From Paenibacillus spongiae (GTDB lineage Bacteria > Bacillota > Bacilli > Paenibacillales > Paenibacillaceae): 64,000 nucleotides of DNA. The position numbers were made by a program, and so were the translations under genes. The notes under the pieces were generated by a model, which was not told the DNA's origin, ran no database searches, and saw only the letters and a list, made by a program, of their open reading frames with translations. Of the stretch, positions 1-7,781 are shown piece after piece. Every line of letters starts with the position of its first letter. The stretch's first letter is position 1. The stretch covers positions 3,614,501 to 3,678,500 of the forward strand of contig NZ_CP091430.1 in NCBI RefSeq assembly GCF_024734895.1, given 5' to 3'.

Positions 1-2
1 TT

Positions 3-179
3 GTCGATTTGATCAAATGGCTGCCGGGTTACCAAGTTGGACTATCTTCTGTTTATGACCCGACATTCAAAGATATTAACGATCGGAAAGTTAAATTGGA
101 AGACGTTGCGGCAGATTTGGATAAGAGAATGAACGACTCGTACATTGAGGCCGTTGCTCAACTGAAGGCTGTAAAATAA
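3..179 (+). CDS. C-terminal end of an extracellular solute-binding protein (5' end outside window)
   Basis: An open frame enters from the left edge and ends at TAA 177-179, giving about 58 residues. The end has the amphipathic helical character (LEDVAADLDKRMNDSYIEAV) common at the C-terminus of ABC-transporter sugar-binding lipoproteins, where the last helix caps the ligand lobe. A strong terminator follows 40 bp later, so this is probably the last gene of its operon. The identification rests on the tail only; another periplasmic-binding-fold protein is possible. Confidence 0.55.
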   Translation, partial: VDLIKWLPGYQVGLSSVYDPTFKDINDRKVKLEDVAADLDKRMNDSYIEAVAQLKAVK

Positions 180-218
180 CAGCACCGAATCAGGAGTGGA
201 ACTAGCGGTTAAACAAAC

Positions 219-261
219 AAATCTCGTCCCTAAGACTGCGGTCTTGGGGGCGGGATTTTTG
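219..261 (+). terminator. Rho-independent terminator
   Basis: An 18-bp stem (219-236 with 241-258, a few G-U pairs) with a 4-base loop is followed by a T-rich tract. It closes the operon that ends at 179. Confidence 0.9.
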
Positions 262-447
262 TTTTTATTATGGCTGCTTGATCAAGCTGGCCTTGGCACC
301 TCCACGTCTAAAGGCAATCCGCCGATTTGTGAAATTAATGCCGGTGAAAATTCGGAACCTTGCATCTGTGTTTGCCAATTCTATCATCCTTTCTATTGAA
401 TAGATTTATTCGAGCTTGAGAACATATTAAGAGATAAATGGAAAGCA

Positions 448-499
448 TTGACACCCGTTGTGCAATCGATTACGTTAAGTGAGAATTCGATTGCACAAC
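448..499 (+). promoter_or_regulatory. Sigma-A type promoter overlapped by a LacI-type operator
   Basis: TTGACA (448-453) and TACGTT (471-476) are 17 bp apart. A perfect 13-bp inverted repeat, GTTGTGCAATCGA (457-469) and TCGATTGCACAAC (487-499), spans the spacer, the -10 and the start region. The first arm contains the AATCGATT core with a central CG that is typical of LacI/GalR-family operators. The layout is classic for a repressor controlling its own promoter, and the only LacI coding sequence nearby is the stub that follows. Confidence 0.7.
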
Positions 500-519
500 T
501 CACTAGACAACAAAGAGGG

Positions 520-636
520 ATGAAAATGGCGAATATTTATGATAGTGCGAAATTGGCGGGTGTATCTGCCGCGACTGTGAGCTATAGAATCATCATTATG
601 CTAAGGGAGTTGGGAGTGCAATGGGAAACAACGTAA
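520..636 (+). pseudogene. Truncated LacI-family regulator: DNA-binding N-terminus only (38 codons)
   Basis: ATG 520 follows an AAAGAGGG ribosome binding site. The first 22 residues (MKMANIYDSAKLAGVSAATV) match the helix-turn-helix start of LacI/GalR repressors. After that the frame loses all similarity and stops at 636, inside the next gene, whose ATG is at 621. A normal member has about 330-350 residues, so hinge and ligand domains are missing. It probably arose by a deletion that joined a self-regulated lacI-type promoter to the downstream gene. The operator at 457-499 is probably its former target. A functional headpiece micro-protein is not excluded, but free LacI headpieces bind DNA weakly. 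Confidence 0.65.
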
Positions 637-2600
637 AGCCTTATCCGGGAATGATCATCATGGAAGATGTCGTGTTCGAACCCGGCGATTATCATTTCGA
701 CAACGGCTTAGGGTTAATTGTAGCTGCTGACGGAATTACGATTGATGGTAATGGGGCAGTCATTATAGGCCGAGGTAAGGAGGGAAAAAGCATAACCTAT
801 TCGGGTATCGGCTTGTTCTCGAACGGTCATCGCGATGTTATTGTTAAAAACCTGAATATTAAGCGCTTTCGAACGGGCATGAAAGTCATGAATGGATCGG
901 GGTGGACGATAGAAGATAACGACTTGTCCTACAATTACACCGATCCGGATTTTGGATGGGGAGACGGCGATCCATTCGGCGCGCTGTATCTATTCAATAT
1001 TACGAATAGCTTGGTTCGCGCAAACAAAGGCAATTATGTCTGGAACGGCCTCCATCTGAAAGGCTGCGAGGATAACCGAATCGAACTGAATCAATTCTCG
1101 CACTGCACGAATGTCTGTTTGAAATTGTGGCATTCGTCGAGAAATGAAATTACGGGGAATACGATGAATCACGGAATAAGGATCGCGCCCGGAGAAGTCC
1201 ATGCGCGGGATTCGACGAGCGTATTGATCGAAAGCGGTTCCAATTATAATCGTTTCATGTCTAACGATTTTACCCATGGCGGGGACGGTGTGTTTATTCG
1301 TTCGCTTAATGGATGGGTCAGTACGGGGAATTATTTCGAAGACAACGATGCTTCCTATGCGCACAATAACGCCTGGGAGGTATGGGACCCCGGCAACACG
1401 TTCGTAAATAATAAAGGCAACCATTCAAGCTACGGCTTTTGGCTTGGAGGATCATGCCATGCGGTACTTATCGGTAACGAAGCAGCATACAACGGGTTAC
1501 GAATCGCAAACGCTCCGGAACCGTTCGGCAATGCGGGAATTGCCGTCGTGAACGGTTCCAGCAGCCATTTTGTCATGAGGCATAATCACATCCATCATAA
1601 CAAGAGCGCCGGCCTGGCTATCGGTTATAAACCCGGTTATGAAGCGTTCCACTGGATCATCGAGCAGAATGTAATCACCGACAACGGCACCTACGGGATT
1701 TATTTGAAACATGCGAACTGGATCAACATATCTGCCAACGTACTCACCGGCAACAAGCTTGGAGAGATGCATGAAGACATGAATGTCTCTAATGTCTTTC
1801 TAAATACCTTGGATTCTTCCGATCGTTCAGGACCGAAGGCGGTTGCAACCAAGTTGACGGAAAGGGCTGTCGCCGGGATAACGGTGCGATTTGAAGCCGG
1901 AGAAAGCTATGATCCGGAAGGCAGTGATATTGTATTTCGCTGGGATATGGGAGACGGCACAATATACAGTGATTCAGCCGTTGATCACATCTACAAGACG
2001 CCCGGATTTTATCGTGTTGGCTTGACCATATCGAACGGGAAATTGTCTGATTTGGCCTGGCTCGACCTGTATGTATTCCCGGATCCATCAGAAGTGCTGC
2101 ATAACATGAAGTTGGACGATGCTCAAATCTTCCAGGAAGTTGCCGATACATATACAGTTTGCAAAACGGATCCGGGTACGGCCGTTCATGAAGGGCCGTC
2201 TTTGGTCATTGTCTCCGATTCGACGCTTGCCCGCATCCGGTTCACGATTCCAGAAGCTGTTGATCTGAAGCGGGCAGCACGGCTGACATTCTGGATGAAG
2301 CATCAGCATGAAGAAATAAACGGTTTTACCGAAGGCGGATTAATGATTCGGCTTCTGCAGGACGATGTGTCCGGATTCGTATACCGATGCGATACCCCAC
2401 TCTTCAATTGGAGCAGCAATGCCTCGGAGGCGCGTTATGGATGGACCTTAGTCAGCATCCCGTTACTAGAAAACAACAGCGGGTGGAAGCGCAGGATAAT
2501 CGGCACTCCGCAGTTTGGAAACTTTCGAGACCTGATTATAGAATACTCATCTCATGGCGGCCGTTATCGGGTATGGCTCGATGAGTTCGTATTTTTATAA
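621..2600 (+). CDS. Right-handed beta-helix (NosD/CASH-like) protein with PKD domain
   Basis: 659 residues. Residues about 10-390 are a run of short beta-helix turns rich in Asn, Gly and His (patterns such as NRIELNQF, NEITGN, HFVMRHNHIHHNKSAG), as in NosD/CASH carbohydrate-binding proteins and polysaccharide lyases. Residues about 400-485 form a PKD domain with the signature WDMGDGT. The last 150 residues look like a beta-sandwich carbohydrate-binding module. There is no signal peptide, which is odd for this architecture: the protein is either cytoplasmic or lost its N-terminus when the LacI stub was fused upstream. ATG 621 overlaps the stub and has GGGAG at 612-616. Likely role: binding or cleaving a uronate-type or other polysaccharide. 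No catalytic residues could be assigned. Confidence 0.75.
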   Translation: MGNNVKPYPGMIIMEDVVFEPGDYHFDNGLGLIVAADGITIDGNGAVIIGRGKEGKSITYSGIGLFSNGHRDVIVKNLNIKRFRTGMKVMNGSGWTIEDNDLSYNYTDPDFGWGDGDPFGALYLFNITNSLVRANKGNYVWNGLHLKGCEDNRIELNQFSHCTNVCLKLWHSSRNEITGNTMNHGIRIAPGEVHARDSTSVLIESGSNYNRFMSNDFTHGGDGVFIRSLNGWVSTGNYFEDNDASYAHNNAWEVWDPGNTFVNNKGNHSSYGFWLGGSCHAVLIGNEAAYNGLRIANAPEPFGNAGIAVVNGSSSHFVMRHNHIHHNKSAGLAIGYKPGYEAFHWIIEQNVITDNGTYGIYLKHANWINISANVLTGNKLGEMHEDMNVSNVFLNTLDSSDRSGPKAVATKLTERAVAGITVRFEAGESYDPEGSDIVFRWDMGDGTIYSDSAVDHIYKTPGFYRVGLTISNGKLSDLAWLDLYVFPDPSEVLHNMKLDDAQIFQEVADTYTVCKTDPGTAVHEGPSLVIVSDSTLARIRFTIPEAVDLKRAARLTFWMKHQHEEINGFTEGGLMIRLLQDDVSGFVYRCDTPLFNWSSNASEARYGWTLVSIPLLENNSGWKRRIIGTPQFGNFRDLIIEYSSHGGRYRVWLDEFVFL

Positions 2601-2663
2601 TAAATCAATGAAGGGGAGTGTACGCCGATCTTATGTTCGATGGCGAGCAATATACAAGTATGG

Positions 2664-2690
2664 AAAACCGCTTAACCAGCGGTTTTTTGT
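2664..2690 (+). terminator. Rho-independent terminator
   Basis: The 9-bp stem AAAACCGCT/AGCGGTTTT (2664-2672 with 2678-2686) is followed by T residues. It ends the beta-helix gene transcript. Confidence 0.88.
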
Positions 2691-2821
2691 GTTTTAAGAA
2701 CAATCACGCCGATGTATGTAACAGTCATCAAAGGACATTAACCAATATTTATAAATTTATATTAGTTGATTATATACAATAGTGTGCGCCATACAGTATA
2801 ATGACGTCAGGAGTTGATCAT

Positions 2822-3187
2822 ATGGCTGATTTGAATGAAACGATTAGCGGTTTGTTGAGTGAACTGAGACGCGGAACGATCGTCATCGGCGTGCTCAGTC
2901 AATTATCCGAGCCGCAATATGGATACTCTCTTGTCCCGATACTGGAGGAGAAGGGACTGTCCGTCGATCCGGGCACCTTATATCCGCTGCTGCGCAGGCT
3001 GGAGAAGCAAGAGCTGCTTGAGAGCAAGTGGGACACGAATGAAGCGCGCCCCCGGAAGTACTACTTGCTTAGCCCGTTCGGACGGGAAGTTTATGCGGGA
3101 CTTCGCCTGGAGTGGCGCAAACTGATCGCCAGTATGGAAGGCGTCATGGACGAGGCCAAAGGAGGAGAACGGAATGGAATTAATTGA
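2822..3187 (+). CDS. PadR-family transcriptional regulator
   Basis: 121 residues from ATG 2822, chosen because AGGAG (2809-2813) lies 8 bp upstream; an ATG at 2801 has no such site. The winged helix is clear: GTIVIGVLSQL, then YGYSLVPILEEKGLSVDPGTLYPLLRRLEKQ, a wing ending ARPRKYY, and a short C-terminal dimerisation helix. The length is that of the small PadR subgroup. It overlaps the next gene by 14 bp, so the two are co-translated. PadR-HAAS pairs are common in Firmicutes, where the regulator usually controls its own operon. A TATAAT box lies at 2797-2802, between which and ATG 2822 there is only a short leader. Confidence 0.9.
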   Translation: MADLNETISGLLSELRRGTIVIGVLSQLSEPQYGYSLVPILEEKGLSVDPGTLYPLLRRLEKQELLESKWDTNEARPRKYYLLSPFGREVYAGLRLEWRKLIASMEGVMDEAKGGERNGIN

Positions 3188-4187
3188 CCGGTACATTTAT
3201 GCGGTAACGCAGCGCCTGCCTGAACAGCAGAGAGCGGATATTAAGCAAGAGCTTCAAGGCTTGATCGAGGACATGATGGAGGAGCGGGCACCGGCGGGTC
3301 AGGCCTCCCGGGAGGTTGCGGAGGGCGTGCTCTTGGAGCTTGGTCATCCGAATGCGCTGGCTGCCAAGTATCGCGGATACGACCGCTACTTGATCGGTCC
3401 GCTAATGTTCGAGCCTTACCTGACCACGCTCAAAATCGTACTGATTTCGATCGCCATAGCCATGACCGGCATCTTCGCCATTGAATCGATCGTTGAGCCT
3501 CATGATGTGCTTGAACATTTCACGGATTTTCTCGTGTCCCTCGTTATTGCAGCCGCCCAAGGCTTCGGCTGGGTCACGATCGTATTCGCATTGATCGATT
3601 ACCGCCAGCAGAAGAATGCCGTCGTCAGCCAAATGAACAAAGGGTGGAAGCCGTCCGACTTGCCGCCAATCCCCGACAGGAATATGCAGATCAAAATGAG
3701 CGAGCCGATTGCAGGCATTATTTTCACCGTGCTGTTTACAGTGCTTTGCCTGTACTCCATCGATCTTGTTGGCGTCTGGAGGTTCCATGACGGCGAACGA
3801 ACGGTCATTCCGTTTCTGAATGCAGACGTATTCCGAAACTATTTGCCAATGGTAGGGGTACTTGCCGCATTAGGCATCTTGAAAGAATGCATTCGAATCA
3901 TCGTTCGCAAAAGGACGGGCAAGATGATCGCGTTTCACATCGTGTTATCGGTTGTAGTTACAGTGTTGGTGTGCGTCATGCTGTCCGATCCGGCCATCTG
4001 GAATGCCGATTTCATACATCAGATGCAGACAGCGGGGATCTTGTCTGCCGGAGGAGAGGATTACGACACGGTAGTATCGATATGGTCTAGAATAAGCGAT
4101 TGGCTCGTTATTATTATCGGATTCTTCGCTCTACTTGATATCATTTCCGAAACATACAAGTGGTACCGGATGAAAACATCTGCTTAA
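3174..4187 (+). CDS. HAAS-domain multi-pass membrane protein
   Basis: 337 residues. The first about 70 residues form the HAAS signalling domain (IDRYIYAVTQRLPEQQRADIKQEL and a helical region ending NALAAKYRG), which in this family follows PadR-type genes. Six hydrophobic segments follow, at about 86-105, 119-141, 187-208, 224-240, 256-276 and 307-325. The protein is therefore membrane-embedded with a cytoplasmic N-terminus. The 14-bp overlap with padR points to a sensor/anti-regulator partnership in envelope sensing. The ligand is unknown. Confidence 0.8.
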   Translation: MELIDRYIYAVTQRLPEQQRADIKQELQGLIEDMMEERAPAGQASREVAEGVLLELGHPNALAAKYRGYDRYLIGPLMFEPYLTTLKIVLISIAIAMTGIFAIESIVEPHDVLEHFTDFLVSLVIAAAQGFGWVTIVFALIDYRQQKNAVVSQMNKGWKPSDLPPIPDRNMQIKMSEPIAGIIFTVLFTVLCLYSIDLVGVWRFHDGERTVIPFLNADVFRNYLPMVGVLAALGILKECIRIIVRKRTGKMIAFHIVLSVVVTVLVCVMLSDPAIWNADFIHQMQTAGILSAGGEDYDTVVSIWSRISDWLVIIIGFFALLDIISETYKWYRMKTSA

Positions 4188-4232
4188 CGAATCCTCAAGC
4201 TAAGGCATGCTTATGCATCGGAGCAAACAAGG

Positions 4233-4275
4233 AAACGCGAGTCCTTCTGATTGAATTTCGGAAGAACTCGCGTTT
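4233..4275 (+). terminator. Hairpin, probable terminator of the PadR-HAAS operon
   Basis: The 10-bp perfect stem AAACGCGAGT/ACTCGCGTTT (4233-4242 with 4266-4275) lies 45 bp after the stop. The T tail is weak (GTTCGTTATTCTT). The remaining stretch to 4573 holds no gene that I can support. Confidence 0.6.
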
Positions 4276-4573
4276 GTTCGTTATTCTTGTGACGAAGAAG
4301 AAACTAGCAGGCGCCGCGGCACATTCCGGAAGCCAGATGTGCCAGACTAGCCACTCGCTGTTCACGAATGTTGGTTTTCTTGCTGGACAATCGAAGCGGC
4401 GGAAGACCATCTTGACTGGATTTGATGTATAATCAAGGGAAAAATAGGATTTCCCTATCATGTTCGCGTATAAGCTTATCACTACCTGGGTGCTGCTGGC
4501 TGCATCATGCTCCGCAGTATGGTGGAGCTTCAAAACAGAATAGCTTTCATATAAAAGAGTGAGGTAGATTCGA

Positions 4574-5494
4574 ATGAAGAACAAGCATTATTGTTTTAAT
4601 CAAAACGAAACTGAAAATATCATAAATCGTTTCGGCATAGATTTTTATAAGAAAGTTTTGAGGGATGTTGAAGGTTATGCGGAAAAATGGAGCTTAACCT
4701 CGATTCAATTCATTCCTTCGTATTCTGCAAACATCGTTTTTACATGCTATTCCGATAGGTTTGGAAGCGTCGTGCTGAAAATAGGCAACCCTTCATTCGG
4801 GGGAATATATACAGAATTTAACACGTTGTGTCAATATAACGGCAGACGGTTTTGCAGAGTCTTCGCAGCTGATATTGAAAACGGCGTCATACTAGAAGAG
4901 TGTGTACAGCCAGGGAACCCTCTAAGGGATGAGAGCTCTCTTGATAAAAGACTCTCTGTATTTTGTTCTCTATACAAAGGCTTGCATATATCGCCCGCTA
5001 AATCAGAATTATTTCCAACTTACACAGATTGGGTAAGCCGAATAACAGAGTACATGAACAAGCGACAAGATTGCAAAGAATTAGTTTTGTATATGAAGAA
5101 AGCAAAGGAGATCTATTTGTCCGTTTCTGCTTCGTATTCACAAAAGATGCTGCTTCATGGCGACTTTCATCATGATAATATTTTGCTAGGTCGTGATGGT
5201 GAATATATCATTATCGACCCAAAGGGCGTAATAGGAGATCCTCTATTCGATGTTCCGCGGTTTATATTAAATGAATTCGGAGACGAAAGAACGACTGAAG
5301 TTTATAAGACAATAAACGATATCATTTGCAGTTTAGAAAAAAACCTTAATATTCCAAATGACGTATTAAGGAAATGCCTTTTTGTGGAAACCGCTATGGG
5401 CATATGTTGGTGCGTAGAAGACGGATCAACTGCCGAGGAGTATCCGAGTCTGATAAATGACGTTGCTTTCGCAGAATCTCTGTTAAATACTTGA
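4574..5494 (+). CDS. Aminoglycoside phosphotransferase-like small-molecule kinase (APH(6)/hydroxyurea-kinase type)
   Basis: 306 residues, usual for the family. The kinase landmarks are present: the ATP-binding lysine in VVLKIG (Lys69), the catalytic loop HGDFHHDN (195-202) with Asp197 and Asn202, and the metal-binding Asp in IIDPKG (Asp215). The wording DPKGVIGDPLFDVPRF fits the streptomycin-6/hydroxyurea kinase family (PF04655). It would phosphorylate an aminoglycoside or another hydroxylated small molecule in the cytoplasm. It stands alone, with lower GC than its neighbours, which suggests acquisition. Substrate and resistance phenotype cannot be read from sequence. Confidence 0.8.
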   Translation: MKNKHYCFNQNETENIINRFGIDFYKKVLRDVEGYAEKWSLTSIQFIPSYSANIVFTCYSDRFGSVVLKIGNPSFGGIYTEFNTLCQYNGRRFCRVFAADIENGVILEECVQPGNPLRDESSLDKRLSVFCSLYKGLHISPAKSELFPTYTDWVSRITEYMNKRQDCKELVLYMKKAKEIYLSVSASYSQKMLLHGDFHHDNILLGRDGEYIIIDPKGVIGDPLFDVPRFILNEFGDERTTEVYKTINDIICSLEKNLNIPNDVLRKCLFVETAMGICWCVEDGSTAEEYPSLINDVAFAESLLNT

Positions 5495-5539
5495 TTGTTA
5501 TGCACCTACCAAAATTGTACAGGAAATGGCAGCGAACCA

Positions 5540-5734
5540 ATGAATTGTCGAATCGAGAAAAGGGACTCCTTTCAATCGGTTGGAGTTCGGAATAACGTCA
5601 CACGCGTCGATAGCAACAACCGAGCCTTGTCCGTAGGACCGGAGATCCAACCTGGCGCTGAGAAACAAGTGATCACCGAAGAAAAGGAAATCGAATTATG
5701 GCTTTTCGTTGTTAAGGTTCAGAAAAGATCGTGA
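5540..5734 (+). pseudogene. Probable GyrI-like (AraC effector-binding) domain fragment
   Basis: 64 codons from ATG 5540. The opening MNCRIEKRDSFQSVGVRNNV resembles the first strand of GyrI-like/AraC_E_bind small-molecule-binding proteins (usually about 150 residues). After about residue 35 the resemblance stops. A terminator follows directly. I read it as a truncated gene; the family match is by eye and short. Confidence 0.4.
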
Positions 5735-5758
5735 TCGAGTGAGAAGCATATCCATCCC

Positions 5759-5787
5759 AAAAAAGTCGCATTGATGCGGCTTTTTTT
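5759..5787 (+). terminator. Rho-independent terminator
   Basis: The 12-bp stem AAAAAAGTCGCA/TGCGGCTTTTTT (5759-5770 with 5775-5786) has a TTGA loop and a T run. Confidence 0.9.
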
Positions 5788-6229
5788 GATATCCCTAGCC
5801 GCGGCAGAGATGAGTGAAAGACGATTGTTCGTAGAAGAAAATAAAAATGTAGTAAAGGTCATGGCGGTACCCCTGAATCGAATAGTTATTTAGAAAAGAA
5901 AGCGCATGGTTCGTAATGAAACTTCTTGCCCTCGCAGAAATGAAAACTGCTGCATGATATTCATGTTATCGTAGATATCTTAGAAAAGGGACTCCTTTAT
6001 TAACAGGATGGATGTGAATCAGATTGTCGAAGTATACAATGTTGTTGCCCTTGAAGGAAAAGAAGACTGCGAAGTAGAAGGAGTAGCCAATACACTCTCG
6101 CAGTTTCCAAGCAAGAAGGGGGGATACGGAGCAAATCTGAGACATGTTTGAGCAAGCTGCAGATATAATTAGTTCTGATCAAGACTGGAAGTGTATCTCC
6201 TAATTCAGATCAAATACTGAGGTGAGGTC
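5788..6229 (+). other. Gene-poor stretch with decayed coding fragments and a 17-bp direct repeat
   Basis: The sequence AGAAAAGGGACTCCTTT occurs at 5556-5572 and again at 5982-5998; in both places one frame reads KRDSF. After the second copy the frame stays open to TGA at about 6150 (MDVNQIVEVYNVVALEGKED and on), following an in-frame stop just upstream. A 27-codon frame (MSERRLFVEENKNVVKVMAV and on) starts near 5811. Both look like pieces of former genes rather than expressed ones. Confidence 0.4.
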
Positions 6230-7024
6230 ATGTTGAATCCGATTGTTCAACCTGGAAAATTTACCGAGATGGATCAATTCATCTTCGAATCGTGGGGCTA
6301 TTTCATTATTCCAAACGTGCTTGCCAAAGATGAAATCGCCGAGGCGCTTGCGGCGTCCGCACGCCTTCATGACGAGGCAGGTACGAAAGAGTTCGGCCAA
6401 GTCGGTCGCGGCTACGAAACCGAGCCTGCGCTTGAGGCGCTGATCGATCATCCAGCCGTGCTGCCAAAGATTCGTGGAATATTAGGCGAGCACTTCATTC
6501 TTCAGGCACTCTGGAACACCAAGCAACCGGCACGAGGCAAGACAGGCGGTTGGCACCAAGATGGATCTTCTGCATACGATTTCAAGCATCTCGGTTCGCC
6601 GGTTCCGCTTATTCAATTGCGGGCTTCCTTCCTGTTAAATGATCAGCACGAACCAGGCATGGGCAATATGGAGATGATTCCAGGCAGCCACCGCTCCCGG
6701 GTCGGGCCGCCTCGCGAAGTATTGATCAATAAAGGCGATACCCCGATCTCGCATATCGTTTGCGCTCATGCAGGGGATGTGCTTGTATTCCACAATGCGG
6801 TATGGCATCGTCCATACGAGCACAACCATGATTATGACCGTTATACAGCACACTATATATACAGTCCGCCGTGGGTCAGAGCCTCGGATCGTTTTACGAC
6901 CGATAAGGATTTCTATGCCCGTACAACCGAAGTTCGCCGTTCATTGATGGGTGAATTCGATCGTCCGGATGCTCCGTATGGAGTGGGATACAAAGCGCCT
7001 GATTTCCCCGAAGACAACGAATAA
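6230..7024 (+). CDS. Phytanoyl-CoA dioxygenase (PhyH) family Fe(II)/2-oxoglutarate oxygenase
   Basis: 264 residues from ATG 6230 with GAGGTGAGG just upstream. The facial triad is visible: His109-x-Asp111 in GGWHQDGSS and His193 in HNAVWHRPYEHN. Arg204, eleven residues later (YDRYTAHY), fits the 2-oxoglutarate anchor. PhyH proteins hydroxylate small molecules in the cytoplasm; bacterial members act on compatible solutes, halogenated or phosphonate metabolites. It is a single gene without a pathway neighbour, so the substrate cannot be inferred. No terminator is obvious after it. Confidence 0.85.
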   Translation: MLNPIVQPGKFTEMDQFIFESWGYFIIPNVLAKDEIAEALAASARLHDEAGTKEFGQVGRGYETEPALEALIDHPAVLPKIRGILGEHFILQALWNTKQPARGKTGGWHQDGSSAYDFKHLGSPVPLIQLRASFLLNDQHEPGMGNMEMIPGSHRSRVGPPREVLINKGDTPISHIVCAHAGDVLVFHNAVWHRPYEHNHDYDRYTAHYIYSPPWVRASDRFTTDKDFYARTTEVRRSLMGEFDRPDAPYGVGYKAPDFPEDNE

Positions 7025-7111
7025 AATCAAATTAAGAAACAGCCCATTTGTAGGTGGCTTGGCCCATATTATTCCTATCCTCGGGTAAATGAACTACATT
7101 GCACCCCTTAT

Positions 7112-7455
7112 AGTAGACATTGGAAAAACACGCAGGTGTTATCCAATTTACTATGGGGGTATATTTTTGTCACTTGATCTTGTCACTATATCTAATGAAG
7201 TCTACTATTTATCTAAGATTATTCATAGCGATATAGGAGGCATGCAACCTGGGATTCGTTGTTAAAGAAAAGGATAGAAATCGAGGTGTAGGCAGCATGT
7301 TGATTGAGCGTCTTGAACAGTGGGGAGCGAACAATGGATATTCGGGGATTAAACTGTTATCCCATCCAAGTCGCGTACATGCACATAGGTTTTACGAACA
7401 ACGCGGCTATATATTTACTAAGGACCAAAAAAACGATATGAAAAAGTTCAAATAG
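7112..7455 (+). pseudogene. Decayed GNAT acetyltransferase
   Basis: The last 67 codons (7252-7455) encode a clear GNAT acetyl-CoA motif, GFVVKEKDRNRGVGSMLIER, and the C-terminal HRFYEQRGY strand. Upstream, two other frames carry fitting pieces: ISNEVYYLSKIIHSDIGGMQ (in frame with 7161) and LEKHAGVIQFTMG (in frame with 7120). The gene has at least two frameshifts and no credible start. The rest of the gap from 7025 to 7781 is AT-rich and holds no gene I can support. A GGAGG near 7712 can pair with CCTCC near 7750 in the leader of the next gene. Confidence 0.65.
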
Positions 7456-7781
7456 CATCAATTGACGTTCTTGTGCTCGCAGCCTATCCACTGAGTTATC
7501 ATAATAATAAATATGTGAAATCTTTCATACACAGCAACAGTATAAGCGTCCTCTAATGATTAGGTCCGAATAACTAAATCAAAAAATAAGCTGCAACAAT
7601 AGACTTATATTTGTTTTAAAACATAGGAGATTTTGTCAAAGTAGTTGATTATCTATTTTGAATATATTATATATATATTTGTGAGGGCGAGAAATAACGC
7701 TGCTGAGAAAGGAGGAGTTTGGAAAGAAGGTACATATCGAGAAGCTGTCCTCCATACCATAATTAGAACGAGGTGTATAAC

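Noticed and set aside
4195-4584. 129-codon open frame on the minus strand
   Set aside because: No ribosome binding site, spans a terminator-like hairpin, and the translation shows no domain pattern.
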